Assembly (NCBI GenBank): GCA_964457925.1
Contig: CAYWGH010000010.1
Span: 1 to 64,000 of the forward strand
Direction of reading: 5' to 3'
Source of the DNA: Coneutiohabitans sp964457925
GTDB lineage: Bacteria; Zhuqueibacterota; Zhuqueibacteria; Zhuqueibacterales; Zhuqueibacteraceae
Length of the DNA stretch: 64,000 bases
This document shows, in pieces, positions 7,724-15,623 of this stretch. Position 1 is the first letter of the stretch, and every line of letters starts with the position of its first letter. The notes under the pieces were generated by a model that saw nothing but the letters and a program-made list of their open reading frames with translations, did no database searches and had not been told where the DNA came from. Position numbers and translations under genes: made by a program.

Positions 7724-9475
7724 CTAACGCGCCAGCATTAATTCCTTAATCAACATCTCAGTTGCGCCATTATCTGCTTCAAACAAAACGCGCAAGAAAT
7801 AAACACCATTGCTTGCCGCTTGGCCTGCGGCAGTTGTGCCGAACCAATGAAGTTGATGCGTTCCGGTGGACAGGCTTCCATTATACAAGCTTTGAATCTG
7901 CTGGCCTTGCAAATTATAGATAACGGCTGACACGCGGCCGGGCGCGTTCAAATGCAGCGGCACTTGGGTTGAATGCCGAAAAGGATTGGGATAATTCGGG
8001 GAGAGTGAGAATTGCAGTCGAGAAGTTGCGATGTTGGCACGCAACGCATGGCGGCCAGAACCCTCCGGCGCAATGCCGGGCCTTTGGATGTAGGTCAGCG
8101 AGAATTCGTCTATTTCATTGTTCATCTCTTCGCCGCGCAGAAAGAAACCCACATACCAGGTTTCGGATTTGGGAAAATGTTTGGCGGGATCCTCCGCAGT
8201 TGCGGAATAGTCGCCATTGATGTAGTAGTCAAAATAATTGCCGTCACGCTCTTGCCGAATTTTGATGATGACCACATCGCCCGCACCGGGATCAGAGGCG
8301 CCGTGCCAACGCCCGAGATCGCGTCCACCGACGTATTCTCCGTTGTTGATGGTCCATAACCAAACCTGGCCGTAACGATGCCAGAGCCAATAACCGTTGG
8401 CATACGGACTGTCTTCATCCACCATGAGCGCAAGCGCGCCCTCGCGTACTCCGAGCGCCGTGACGTTTTTACCCCAACGATAAGAAACTTCAATGATCTC
8501 GCGGCCATCGCCGTTGCTCACGGGATTGTAAACGGTGAGATAGCGCCAGGATTTCCATGCTTCGGGCGTGTGATCAAGCTCGCCCTCAGTAATCTGCCAG
8601 AATTCCGGTTCACGCGTCCAATCCGGGCCAAGATCGGCGCGATTGAAATCATCGCGCACGGTCAACGTATCCGGCGCATGACGCGCACTTGTGAAGGTCG
8701 CATCTGTTGAAAAAGCAGCATTGCCGGCGGCATCACTCGCGATGACACGATAATGATAGCCGGTATTCGGAGATAACCCCGTCAGTTGAATGACATGCTC
8801 AGTTGCCAATGCTGAACTGGCCGGCGAGAAACTTCCATATGTGAGCGCAGGACCGTATTGAACCTGTGTGCGCGCTGGCTCATCTGTTTCACAGCGAATG
8901 GTAACGGTCGTTGATGAAATACTGCTGAGACGAACGTTGCGGAGCGTGGGCGCAACGGCGTCAAACAAAGCTGAACTTTCTCGTACGCCCATCGGAGGCT
9001 CTGCGGGATATGAGCCGTCAACATAGGATTCGTAGCCTAGATGCCAGCCCGTGATCGTTCCTGGCGGCTGGGGAAAAACAAGCAGCGTGTCATACGGCGC
9101 CAGGCGATCGGCATTCGGCTCGGCTTTTTTGCCGCCAATGGTTCCCGGAAAAATGTATTGCTTCTGGCCGTTCAATCTGACAAAAGGATTGCGTACATAA
9201 TCATTGCTTGCCTTGCCTTCGCCCAAATCGACCTGCGCACGGACTTGCAATTGCTGCCCGGCCAGTTCAGTAACGGTTATCGAGATCAGCGCTTCGTCAA
9301 CATGATTGGCGCTGCTATCCGCGTGTGATTGCCAGATGAATGTGCCAAGCAGCTGTGAAGCCGAAGGCTGTGTGGCTTGCGCGAATGCGAGGTTGGGCAG
9401 AACCAGCGAGATGCCGGCGAGCATAAGGGAGGCGAAACGGCAAACGCGTGAAAGAGGCATGGCAAATTCTTTCAT
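7724..9475 (-). CDS. Secreted fibronectin III / LamG-like protein with T9SS sorting domain
   Basis: 583 residues with an N-terminal signal peptide ending near LAFAQ. Residues about 165-260 form a fibronectin type III domain (LRNVRLSSISSTTVTIRCET through GYHYRVIASDAAGNAAFST). Residues about 270-470 resemble a LamG/concanavalin-like sandwich (DDFNRADLGPDWTREPEFW; ANGYWLWHRYGQVWLW; IDEFSLTYI). The last 80 residues are a type A T9SS sorting domain: SPNYPNPFRHSTQVPLHL, AVIYNLQGQQI, ASNGVYFLRVLFE. It should therefore cross the outer membrane by T9SS and be released or attached to the surface. Cargo function may be carbohydrate or matrix binding. No T9SS machinery genes are in this window. Confidence 0.85.
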   Translation of the reverse strand: MKEFAMPLSRVCRFASLMLAGISLVLPNLAFAQATQPSASQLLGTFIWQSHADSSANHVDEALISITVTELAGQQLQVRAQVDLGEGKASNDYVRNPFVRLNGQKQYIFPGTIGGKKAEPNADRLAPYDTLLVFPQPPGTITGWHLGYESYVDGSYPAEPPMGVRESSALFDAVAPTLRNVRLSSISSTTVTIRCETDEPARTQVQYGPALTYGSFSPASSALATEHVIQLTGLSPNTGYHYRVIASDAAGNAAFSTDATFTSARHAPDTLTVRDDFNRADLGPDWTREPEFWQITEGELDHTPEAWKSWRYLTVYNPVSNGDGREIIEVSYRWGKNVTALGVREGALALMVDEDSPYANGYWLWHRYGQVWLWTINNGEYVGGRDLGRWHGASDPGAGDVVIIKIRQERDGNYFDYYINGDYSATAEDPAKHFPKSETWYVGFFLRGEEMNNEIDEFSLTYIQRPGIAPEGSGRHALRANIATSRLQFSLSPNYPNPFRHSTQVPLHLNAPGRVSAVIYNLQGQQIQSLYNGSLSTGTHQLHWFGTTAAGQAASNGVYFLRVLFEADNGATEMLIKELMLAR

Positions 9476-10180
9476 AGTCGAGTTGACAGGTTATGCTGTC
9501 AAAAAACGAAACCAGGGACTACCGTTCCCAATGAACCGCTTTGCAAAAGCAGCGTCGAACTCGTTTTGCCGAAACAATTCCCGGCTGAGATGATCAAAGG
9601 GATTTTTTATTCGTGCATGAGATTGTAATGCCGTCCGTGGGAGGTAAACGCGCTACTTGGAAAGACAGCCAATGCAAAGCGTTCCAGTTCCTGGATGATG
9701 TGTCCAATACGCGCGGAGATAGGCAGGCGCAGAAAAAGTGTTGGCGTCTGCTTAGAGATGGCATGCCTGAGGAACAACCGTTTTTGTAATTTCGCTGCGT
9801 GTTCAACGGGACGAATTGTAGGCTCTGAAACAAATAAGAAATCACTTACATTTCATGTTTTATTGAGATAAGCCCTAGGCTTGGAGGTGTGAATGCCTCT
9901 CAGGTTTTGGATTGCGGCCGCTGTTGAGGTGAATCAGAGATCCACGTGGCATCGCTCAAATCCTCGGAATCAACCCCAAATGTTGGTTTCCCGGATAAAG
10001 AAATTCGGGATTCAACGCACGCCTTCCAGTGAATTCTGATGTATCCCAACGCGGACAAGCCGCAACACCAAAAGCTTTTTATGGACGTATTTTACTGTTT
10101 GCGGATAAAGCAACAGCGATATCCGCTTATGGAAAAATCCTGGCCTTTATGAAGCACCGAATTCACTTTTAACAGACGGC

Positions 10181-10217
10181 ACCAGATTTCAGACAAGCTG
10201 GAATCGAGAGCCTGCGG
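10181..10217. repeat. Dispersed palindromic repeat, copy 2
   Basis: Second copy of the unit at 2862-2899. CCAGATTTCAGACAAGCT is identical; the 3' part is diverged (one base change breaks the perfect GATTTCA/TGAAATC pairing) but keeps CCTGCGG at the end. Confidence 0.6.
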
Positions 10218-10246
10218 GCTGCAATGAGCCTGACTAGTTCGGAACA

Positions 10247-10315
10247 CCACAAAGGCTCAAAGGCGCCAAGATGAAGCATGATGAGATGTTTTTTTGCGCC
10301 GTGACGCTTTTGTGG
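10247..10315. repeat. Imperfect palindromic intergenic unit
   Basis: Opens CCACAAAGGCTCAAAGGCGCC and closes with GGCGC-type and CTTTTGTGG sequence, so the ends can pair over about 20 bases with mismatches. This CCACAAAG...CTTTGTGG style recurs in smaller form at 25986-26017 between nfeD and the slipin gene. Confidence 0.45.
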
Positions 10316-10456
10316 TTAAACATCTTTCAGAATTCTATACTGTATTTGAAAAGCTGATCGGCTTAATATCTTAGCACATTCCTCGGTTATCAACTTCACA
10401 ATTACGTCGAAATTCTCGACACTGTCCGGCGCGCCAATTTCAAGCTTTACTTCCAC
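10316..10456 (-). pseudogene. Possible fragment of an Imm8-like immunity protein
   Basis: An open frame of 46 residues from GTG at 10456 to TAA at 10316, read here from the bases. The stretch VEVKLEIGAPDSVENFDVIV resembles the EIG...F.V core of small Imm8-type immunity proteins, but a full member is more than twice as long. There is no ribosome site and no toxin gene beside it. It is best read as a remnant; the family match is from memory of the motif only. Confidence 0.25.
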
Positions 10457-10806
10457 AAAGAAATTGTTTATTCTTTATTGCCAGTTTTTCGGCAGCAGCC
10501 CGGCTTCATAGTTTGTTACAAGTGTATCTTTGCCCAAAAACAAAAATTTTCCGGGCCACCAAGGCACGAAGACACTAGGTGTCTTTCTGTCTTAACGGTA
10601 AAATTTGGTTGCAGCTTGCCCGCGTTGGGCGAACTAGAAACTCAACGTGAGAGTAAAATTCGAACTTTTTTTCCAGCGGATAAAAAACCAACTGATCAGG
10701 CCTTCCACATCCGTTGGGCTTTTCAATCCATTGGAATGAATGGCTGTTCGAAGAGTTTTGGTTTTCGGATTAACTGAAAATCGGTGCAGGACTTTTACCA
10801 ACAAGC

Positions 10807-11967
10807 ATGCGGGAGCCGCCCGTGCCTTTTACCATCCTCCATTTCTCCGATCTCCACCTTGACGCGGCGTTTGCCGCCAGCCGTCTGCCGGCAACGCTGG
10901 CGCGGCAATGCCGCGAACAGTTGCGTGTGACCTTGCGCCATATCGTCGACCTTGCCAGGCAGCGCAATGTCAACGCTGTTACCATTGCCGGTGATTTGTT
11001 CGAGCGCGAGAAACTCAGTCCCGACAGCGCCGCTTTCTTGGTGCAGGAATTCGAGCGCCTGGCGCCGATTCCAGTTTTCATTGCGCCGGGTAATCATGAC
11101 GCAGCAGATGCCGCCTCGCTTTATCAGCGCGGCCGCTGGCCCGAAAATGTCCAGATCGCCGTGAGTCACACGCTCACCGAATGGCGTTTGTCCCCGCAAT
11201 TTAGTCTTTGGTCTGCCGGCCATCTCAGTCCCAGCGATCGTCACAATTTTCTCAGCGGATTTGTTCTGCCGCCGGGCAGTGGCGCAACCCGGCGCGTTCC
11301 GATTCTGCTGCTGCACGCCAGCCTGGCGCCGGCAGAGTTTGACAACCCTCGCAGCCATGCACCGCTCACGCTCAACGATATTCGCGAGGCCGGTTTTGCG
11401 CTCGCGCTGCTGGGACATTTTCACACCCGCAAAGTCCTGCGTGAAGGCAGCGTTACTGCTGTTTATTCCGGCAGCCCGGAGCCGCTGGGATTCCAAGAGG
11501 CGGGCGAACACGGGGTGACGCTGATTCACCTGGAGCCGGACAAAGAGCCGGAGATCGAGTTCATTGCGCTGGCAAAATTGCGCTTTGAAACGGTGGAGTT
11601 CAGCGTTGAGGGTTGCAGCCAGCGCGAGCAACTGATCGACAAAATTCTCATGCTGGCCGCGGCGCAAAACTATAAAGAAACGTTTGTGCAACTGCGCCTC
11701 ACCGGCGAGGCGGAGCCCTCCTTGCGCCTGGAGCTTGATCTCATTGCCAAACGCGTTGAGAAAGAATTCGGTTTTTTGTATTTGGAAAATATCACACGCC
11801 CCGCGCTGGACTTGCAAGCGCTGGCCAGCGAGCCCACGGTGCGCGGCGCATTTCTTCGTGATATGCTGGCAGCCCTGGAAAAACATCCGGAGAAAAAAAA
11901 TCTCTATCACGAAGCTTTGAGTTATGGCTTGCAGGCGTTTGAACATGAGGATATCACGCTGCGATGA
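10807..11967 (+). CDS. yhaO: YhaO/SbcD-like metallophosphoesterase (DNA repair exonuclease)
   Basis: 386 residues. All metallophosphoesterase motifs are in order: SDLHLD (about 14-19), AGDLFE (about 60), APGNHD (about 97), LLHAS (about 162) and GHFHTRK (about 203), giving the two-metal site of Mre11/SbcD nucleases. The C-terminal 170 residues are the capping and partner-binding region. Its stop overlaps the start of the next gene (ATGA at 11964-11967), which encodes the matching SMC-like ATPase, so the two products are expected to form an SbcCD-type complex that trims DNA ends or hairpins. The YhaO-YhaN type is preferred over SbcD-SbcC because the partner has membrane segments. Confidence 0.88.
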   Translation: MREPPVPFTILHFSDLHLDAAFAASRLPATLARQCREQLRVTLRHIVDLARQRNVNAVTIAGDLFEREKLSPDSAAFLVQEFERLAPIPVFIAPGNHDAADAASLYQRGRWPENVQIAVSHTLTEWRLSPQFSLWSAGHLSPSDRHNFLSGFVLPPGSGATRRVPILLLHASLAPAEFDNPRSHAPLTLNDIREAGFALALLGHFHTRKVLREGSVTAVYSGSPEPLGFQEAGEHGVTLIHLEPDKEPEIEFIALAKLRFETVEFSVEGCSQREQLIDKILMLAAAQNYKETFVQLRLTGEAEPSLRLELDLIAKRVEKEFGFLYLENITRPALDLQALASEPTVRGAFLRDMLAALEKHPEKKNLYHEALSYGLQAFEHEDITLR

Positions 11968-14738
11968 AACTCCTTGAACTTCATCTCAAAGCTTTTGGCT
12001 GTTTGATTGAGCGCAATTGGCGCTTTCACCCGCAAATCAATGTCATCTACGGCCCGAATGAAGCCGGCAAATCCACCTTGCAGCAGGCGATTGTGGCGCT
12101 GCTCTACGGCTTTTACGACAATCAGCGCGCGCTGGCGCGCGAGCGCGAGGCGCATGCCCGTTTTCGGCCGTGGCGCAACGGCGCCGATTACGCCGGCAAC
12201 CTGCACTATCTCCTGGCAAACGGCGCGCGCTTGAACGTGCATCGCGATTTTTCCCAGGAAGAAGTAACGACGCAATTGTTTGACGGCGTGACCGGCGAGG
12301 ATTTGACCGCGAAATTCAGCCGCGGCCGCCACGGGCGCGTGGATTTTATCGAAAAGCAAATCGGCATGTCGCGCCAGGTGTTTCTCTCCACCGCATGCAT
12401 TCGGCAGGGCGCATTGCAGCGCTTATACACCCGCGAAGCAAGCGCGGTCTCGGATGCGATTCTGCGGCTGCTTGATTCCGCGGTGACGGAAACCTCGGCG
12501 GAGCGCGCGCTCGAACGTCTCGACCAGAAAATGCGCGAGCTGGGCAGCGACCGTTCGCAAAAAACGATGCTGGCGCTGGCGCGCGCGCGGCTTGATGATC
12601 TGCATGAGACCCATGCCCTGCGCCTGGCCACGCAGAAAGCGGTACAGGACGATTATGAGAAAGCGGAAATGCTGGCGCTCGAAATCGATGAACTGGCCGC
12701 TCAAGCGGCCACGCTCGATCGCCAGATTCTGCTGGTGCAAAGCCAATTGTTGCGCCGGCGCTTGCACCGCTATCAAGTGAACGAAGGCCAGCGCGAAAAG
12801 CTCGATGCGGAGATCGCGGAGATGATGCTGTTCGACGCCTTTCCGATGAATCGCAAGGAGGAGTTCTTCAAACTGCGCGATGAGTATCTCTATCTCGAAC
12901 GGCATTTGCAGGGGCTGGCGAGCGAGGCCAACAGCGTCGAGTTGCGCTTGATGGCCATGGCGGAAAAGAACAGGCATTTGCAAACGCTGGAACACTTGTG
13001 GGAAAGATCGTCCATTGAAGATTTCCGCGTCTTGTATCAACGCTGGCAGGAAAAATACAACGAATCGATCGAGGCCGGCAACCGTGCCAGTGATGCGGAC
13101 CAGGCTTTCAGCCAGGCGGGTTTGAAAGAGGAGGATCGCCGGGCGCTGGCAGATTTGACGGACAATGATTTGGAGAGATACAAAGCCCTGGAGGCGCAGT
13201 TACATCAGTCGGAAGAGGAAGTGGCGAAGGTGCGGCAAGAACACGATCTGTTTCATCGCAATGTTGCTTATTGGCGCCGCGTGCTCGGCTTTGCCGGCGT
13301 GGTGGCGGGCGTTTCACTGCTTTATGTCATGGCCTCCGCCAGCGACACCAGTTTCGACTTCTCGAACATGCTGGTGTTCGGCCTGGGTGTGATCATTCTG
13401 GTGATCGTGGTGGTGTCCAACATTCAATGGAACAGCCGCAGCCGCGCGCTCAATTTCAATCTCGTCAGTGTCGAAGAAAAATACATGATCAAACGCGACG
13501 AGTTGCACAGCGTGCAGTTGCGCTTTGGCGTGGAAACCATGGCCGATCTCGCGCAGCGGCGCGCGCACTACCTTTCATTGTCGACCTTCAAGCAGACGTA
13601 TCAGAAGCTGGAAGCCGAGCGCAAAAAAATCGAAGATGATTTGCAGCCGTGGATCGCGGCGCTCAATTTCAGCTATATCGGCCCTGATTCGCTGCCCGCG
13701 GCGGAAAAATCATTGGAAGAAAGCTACAAAATCTGGAGTGAGGGCAAATCTCTACGGCACCGCCAAAGAGAAATTGTGATGCAACAAGGTGAAGCCACGA
13801 CGAATCTCGCCAAGGCGCGCTGGCAGCTCGACGAACTGCTGCGGCTGGCGCACATCGATGAGCCGGTGGGCGAAAAAGCGTTTCAAATTTTTATGGCAAA
13901 CTGCCAAAAACGCGAGTATCTCGACACGCTGCGCCTGCAGCAGCAACAGGCCAAAGCCTTGAGCCAGGAAATTTTGGAAGGCGAGAGTGTCGCAACGATT
14001 TCAGCGCAGATCAGCCAGATCGAAACACAGTTGGCGGAACTGCCCGCCGCCTCCGCGCCCCTGGCAAGTTTGAATCTTGAGGTTTCCGAGGCCGCTTTGG
14101 CCGCACTGCGGCAGCAACGCGAGAATTTGCAGAAAGAAATTTACGGCAGTAAGCAAATGTTGTCCGGCGTTAACGAGCGCATTGCTGCACGCCTGCAAAA
14201 TCAGCCCTCGCTTGCCGAGCTGGAAGAGGAAATCGCGCTGGTTGAAACGGAAGTCTCGCGCTATGAACAGGCGCGCCAAGCCCTGGAATTGGCGCACGAG
14301 ATGATTACACAGGCCGCGCAGCGCTTGCACCGCGATTTTGCGCCGCGTCTGAATGAATTTCTCAGCCGCCATCTGCAAAAGTTGAGCAACGGCAAATACC
14401 TTTCGGCGCTGGTCGAGCCTTCCACATTTTCCGTACGTGTGCTGCAAAGCAACCAGAGCGCGCCGATCGATCTCGACAAACTCAGCTTCGGCACGCGCGA
14501 GCAGGTGTATTTGCTATTGCGCGCGGCAGTGGTCGAGCTGTTCGCCAAAAACGGCGAGGGCATACCCTTGCTGCTCGATGATCCGCTGGCGCACGCGGAT
14601 GAAACGCGCTTGCGGGAGGCGCTGGCTATCTTTGCCAATCTCGCCGAATCCCATCAAATTTTTTATTTCACCAAAGACCAAGCCGTCGCGCATTATTTTG
14701 GCGAACGCTTTGGCGCGGAAACGCTTTTTAAAATCTGA
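11964..14738 (+). CDS. yhaN: YhaN/SbcC-like AAA ATPase with coiled coils and membrane hairpin
   Basis: 924 residues. Walker A is GPNEAGKST at residues 30-38. Long coiled coils occupy about 170-430 and 500-790. Between them two hydrophobic segments (about 438-460, VLGFAGVVAGVSLLYVMA, and 468-490, MLVFGLGVIILVIVVVS) form a membrane hairpin where classical SbcC has its zinc hook; no CxxC hook is present. The C-terminus holds the ABC-type signature (LSFGTREQVYLLLR) and Walker B (PLLLDDPLAHAD). This is the layout of YhaN. It overlaps yhaO by four bases. The nuclease complex would thus be tethered to the inner membrane, a consequence inferred from the hydrophobic pair. Confidence 0.88.
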   Translation: MKLLELHLKAFGCLIERNWRFHPQINVIYGPNEAGKSTLQQAIVALLYGFYDNQRALAREREAHARFRPWRNGADYAGNLHYLLANGARLNVHRDFSQEEVTTQLFDGVTGEDLTAKFSRGRHGRVDFIEKQIGMSRQVFLSTACIRQGALQRLYTREASAVSDAILRLLDSAVTETSAERALERLDQKMRELGSDRSQKTMLALARARLDDLHETHALRLATQKAVQDDYEKAEMLALEIDELAAQAATLDRQILLVQSQLLRRRLHRYQVNEGQREKLDAEIAEMMLFDAFPMNRKEEFFKLRDEYLYLERHLQGLASEANSVELRLMAMAEKNRHLQTLEHLWERSSIEDFRVLYQRWQEKYNESIEAGNRASDADQAFSQAGLKEEDRRALADLTDNDLERYKALEAQLHQSEEEVAKVRQEHDLFHRNVAYWRRVLGFAGVVAGVSLLYVMASASDTSFDFSNMLVFGLGVIILVIVVVSNIQWNSRSRALNFNLVSVEEKYMIKRDELHSVQLRFGVETMADLAQRRAHYLSLSTFKQTYQKLEAERKKIEDDLQPWIAALNFSYIGPDSLPAAEKSLEESYKIWSEGKSLRHRQREIVMQQGEATTNLAKARWQLDELLRLAHIDEPVGEKAFQIFMANCQKREYLDTLRLQQQQAKALSQEILEGESVATISAQISQIETQLAELPAASAPLASLNLEVSEAALAALRQQRENLQKEIYGSKQMLSGVNERIAARLQNQPSLAELEEEIALVETEVSRYEQARQALELAHEMITQAAQRLHRDFAPRLNEFLSRHLQKLSNGKYLSALVEPSTFSVRVLQSNQSAPIDLDKLSFGTREQVYLLLRAAVVELFAKNGEGIPLLLDDPLAHADETRLREALAIFANLAESHQIFYFTKDQAVAHYFGERFGAETLFKI

Positions 14739-14750
14739 AAGCCGGCAAAA

Positions 14751-14784
14751 TAAAAAAGGCCCGAATCTTTTCGACTCGAGCCTT
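14751..14784 (-). terminator. Intrinsic terminator, minus strand
   Basis: On the minus strand AAGGC-T-CGA pairs with a CGG-type/GCCTT arm (one mismatch, 12-base loop) and is followed by TTTTTTATTTT. It faces minus-strand transcripts coming from the Smr gene or from the structured element at 14852-14951. Confidence 0.55.
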
Positions 14785-14851
14785 CTTGGCTGTGAGGGGG
14801 AGCCTATCTATGTCAATCGCCCTGCGGCGTTCAGATGAATTCCAAAAAAAT

Positions 14852-14951
14852 CATCCGGCCAATCGTGAGAGGGGCGTCGAGCGTCATGCTCTCCGCAGAT
14901 AAGGAGGAAATCATGCCACGTTTTTAGGCGCTCACGATTATAAGCCGGATG
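14852..14951. ncRNA. Structured inverted repeat with four-codon ORF, possible ncRNA or leader
   Basis: Two nested pairs of arms close a 100-base element: CATCCGGC (14852-14859) with GCCGGATG (14944-14951), and AATCGTGAG (14861-14869) with CTCACGATT (14931-14939). Inside, on the plus strand, a perfect AAGGAGG (14901-14907) precedes ATG CCA CGT TTT TAG (14913-14927), a four-residue ORF. An upstream CTCC (14891-14894) could mask that site. Read on the minus strand the outer arm carries TATAAT (14937-14942) and the closing arm is followed by seven T, so the element could instead be a small RNA or terminator in that direction. It lies between convergent genes. Nature unknown. Confidence 0.4.
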
Positions 14952-15208
14952 CAAAGGCCTCATTCGCTAACTGTCCTATCAGCGAGATCGAGTGACTTTG
15001 ATCTTTATATTAGCAACCGCCGTGCCGCGATTGCGAAATGATTCGCAGCAAAAATGTGACAACTCCAGCAAAAAGTATTCTATGCTTTTGCTGAACTTAC
15101 CGGCAAGAGCGTTATGAAGAATAACGTGAACGTTGATGTGAGCGAAACCTTCGGGGCCATGTTAGAGGAATCTTACAGAACCGAATTACAAAATCGGAAG
15201 TGATACAG

Positions 15209-15565
15209 TTATTTAATCCACAAGACCGTAATGCCGGGATTGGACTGGCTCAAATCCGGGTCATCAAGCTGCCCGCACTCATTTCTCATCTCTTGCGTTT
15301 CATCATCGAAAATGCTGTAATCTTCCCCGTTAATCACCGCGCGGAAATGGCGGCGAAAGCGATAAGCCCAGTCGCGCACCGTTTCCCGGGTCGCGCCGCC
15401 GCGGCCGTGGCTGCCATAGCCATGCACGATTTTGAGCGCGCGAAAATTCTTTGAGCCGCGAATTTCTGAAAGCAGGTCCGTCAACTCGGCTTCAACTTTG
15501 GCCGGCGGGCGAGGCGGATGGCCGAGATCAACGGTGCGCATATAATTCTTAGCCGGCAGCGTCAT
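15209..15565 (-). CDS. Small Smr-domain protein
   Basis: 118 residues from the ATG at 15565, which has GGCAGGAG just upstream; an in-frame TTG lies farther out. The body is a stand-alone Smr domain: MRTVDLG at the start (variant of the DLHG motif), then LKIVHGYGSHGRGGATRETV, the glycine-rich active loop, and VRDWAYR. Smr domains nick branched DNA or cleave RNA; the C-terminus of MutS2 is the best-known example. Lacking the full DLHG the catalytic state is uncertain. Its start is about 60 bases after the sigma-factor gene's stop on the same strand, so the two may be cotranscribed. Confidence 0.75.
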   Translation of the reverse strand: MTLPAKNYMRTVDLGHPPRPPAKVEAELTDLLSEIRGSKNFRALKIVHGYGSHGRGGATRETVRDWAYRFRRHFRAVINGEDYSIFDDETQEMRNECGQLDDPDLSQSNPGITVLWIK

Positions 15566-15623
15566 GGCTCCTGCCTCAAATTTTTGGGGGTGTGAATTGG
15601 CGCAACGAAGCAAACAAAAATTT

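Larger units (their letters stand above)
9476..10806. other. 1.3-kb gene-poor region with repeats and gene remnants
   Basis: No intact gene is convincing. Contents: a possible 53-codon frame at 9628-9789 (plus, no ribosome site); a GCGGATA/TATCCGC inverted repeat near 10100-10130; copy 2 of the short palindromic repeat at 10181-10217; a larger imperfect palindrome at 10247-10315; a protein-like 46-codon fragment on the minus strand at 10316-10456; and a small perfect hairpin at 10569-10585 (AAGACAC/GTGTCTT). The mix of repeats and short coding-like fragments suggests decayed accessory DNA upstream of yhaO. Confidence 0.5.
14739..15208. other. Convergent intergenic region
   Basis: 470 bases between the ends of yhaN and the Smr gene. 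It holds the minus-strand terminator at 14751-14784 and the structured element at 14852-14951. The remaining 250 bases include one short open frame ending at 15203 that I do not accept as a gene. Confidence 0.5.

Noticed and set aside
9628..9789. 53-codon plus-strand frame ending in FLDDVSNTRGDRQAQKK-like helical sequence
   Set aside because: No ribosome site, no family recognised, and a competing frame on the other strand. Possible remnant but not supportable as a gene.
15114..15203. 29-codon plus-strand frame (SETFGAMLEESYRTELQNRK)
   Set aside because: Plausible codon use, but no ribosome site before the ATG, and the open frame extends upstream only to a nearby TGA without another start. 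Too short to support.
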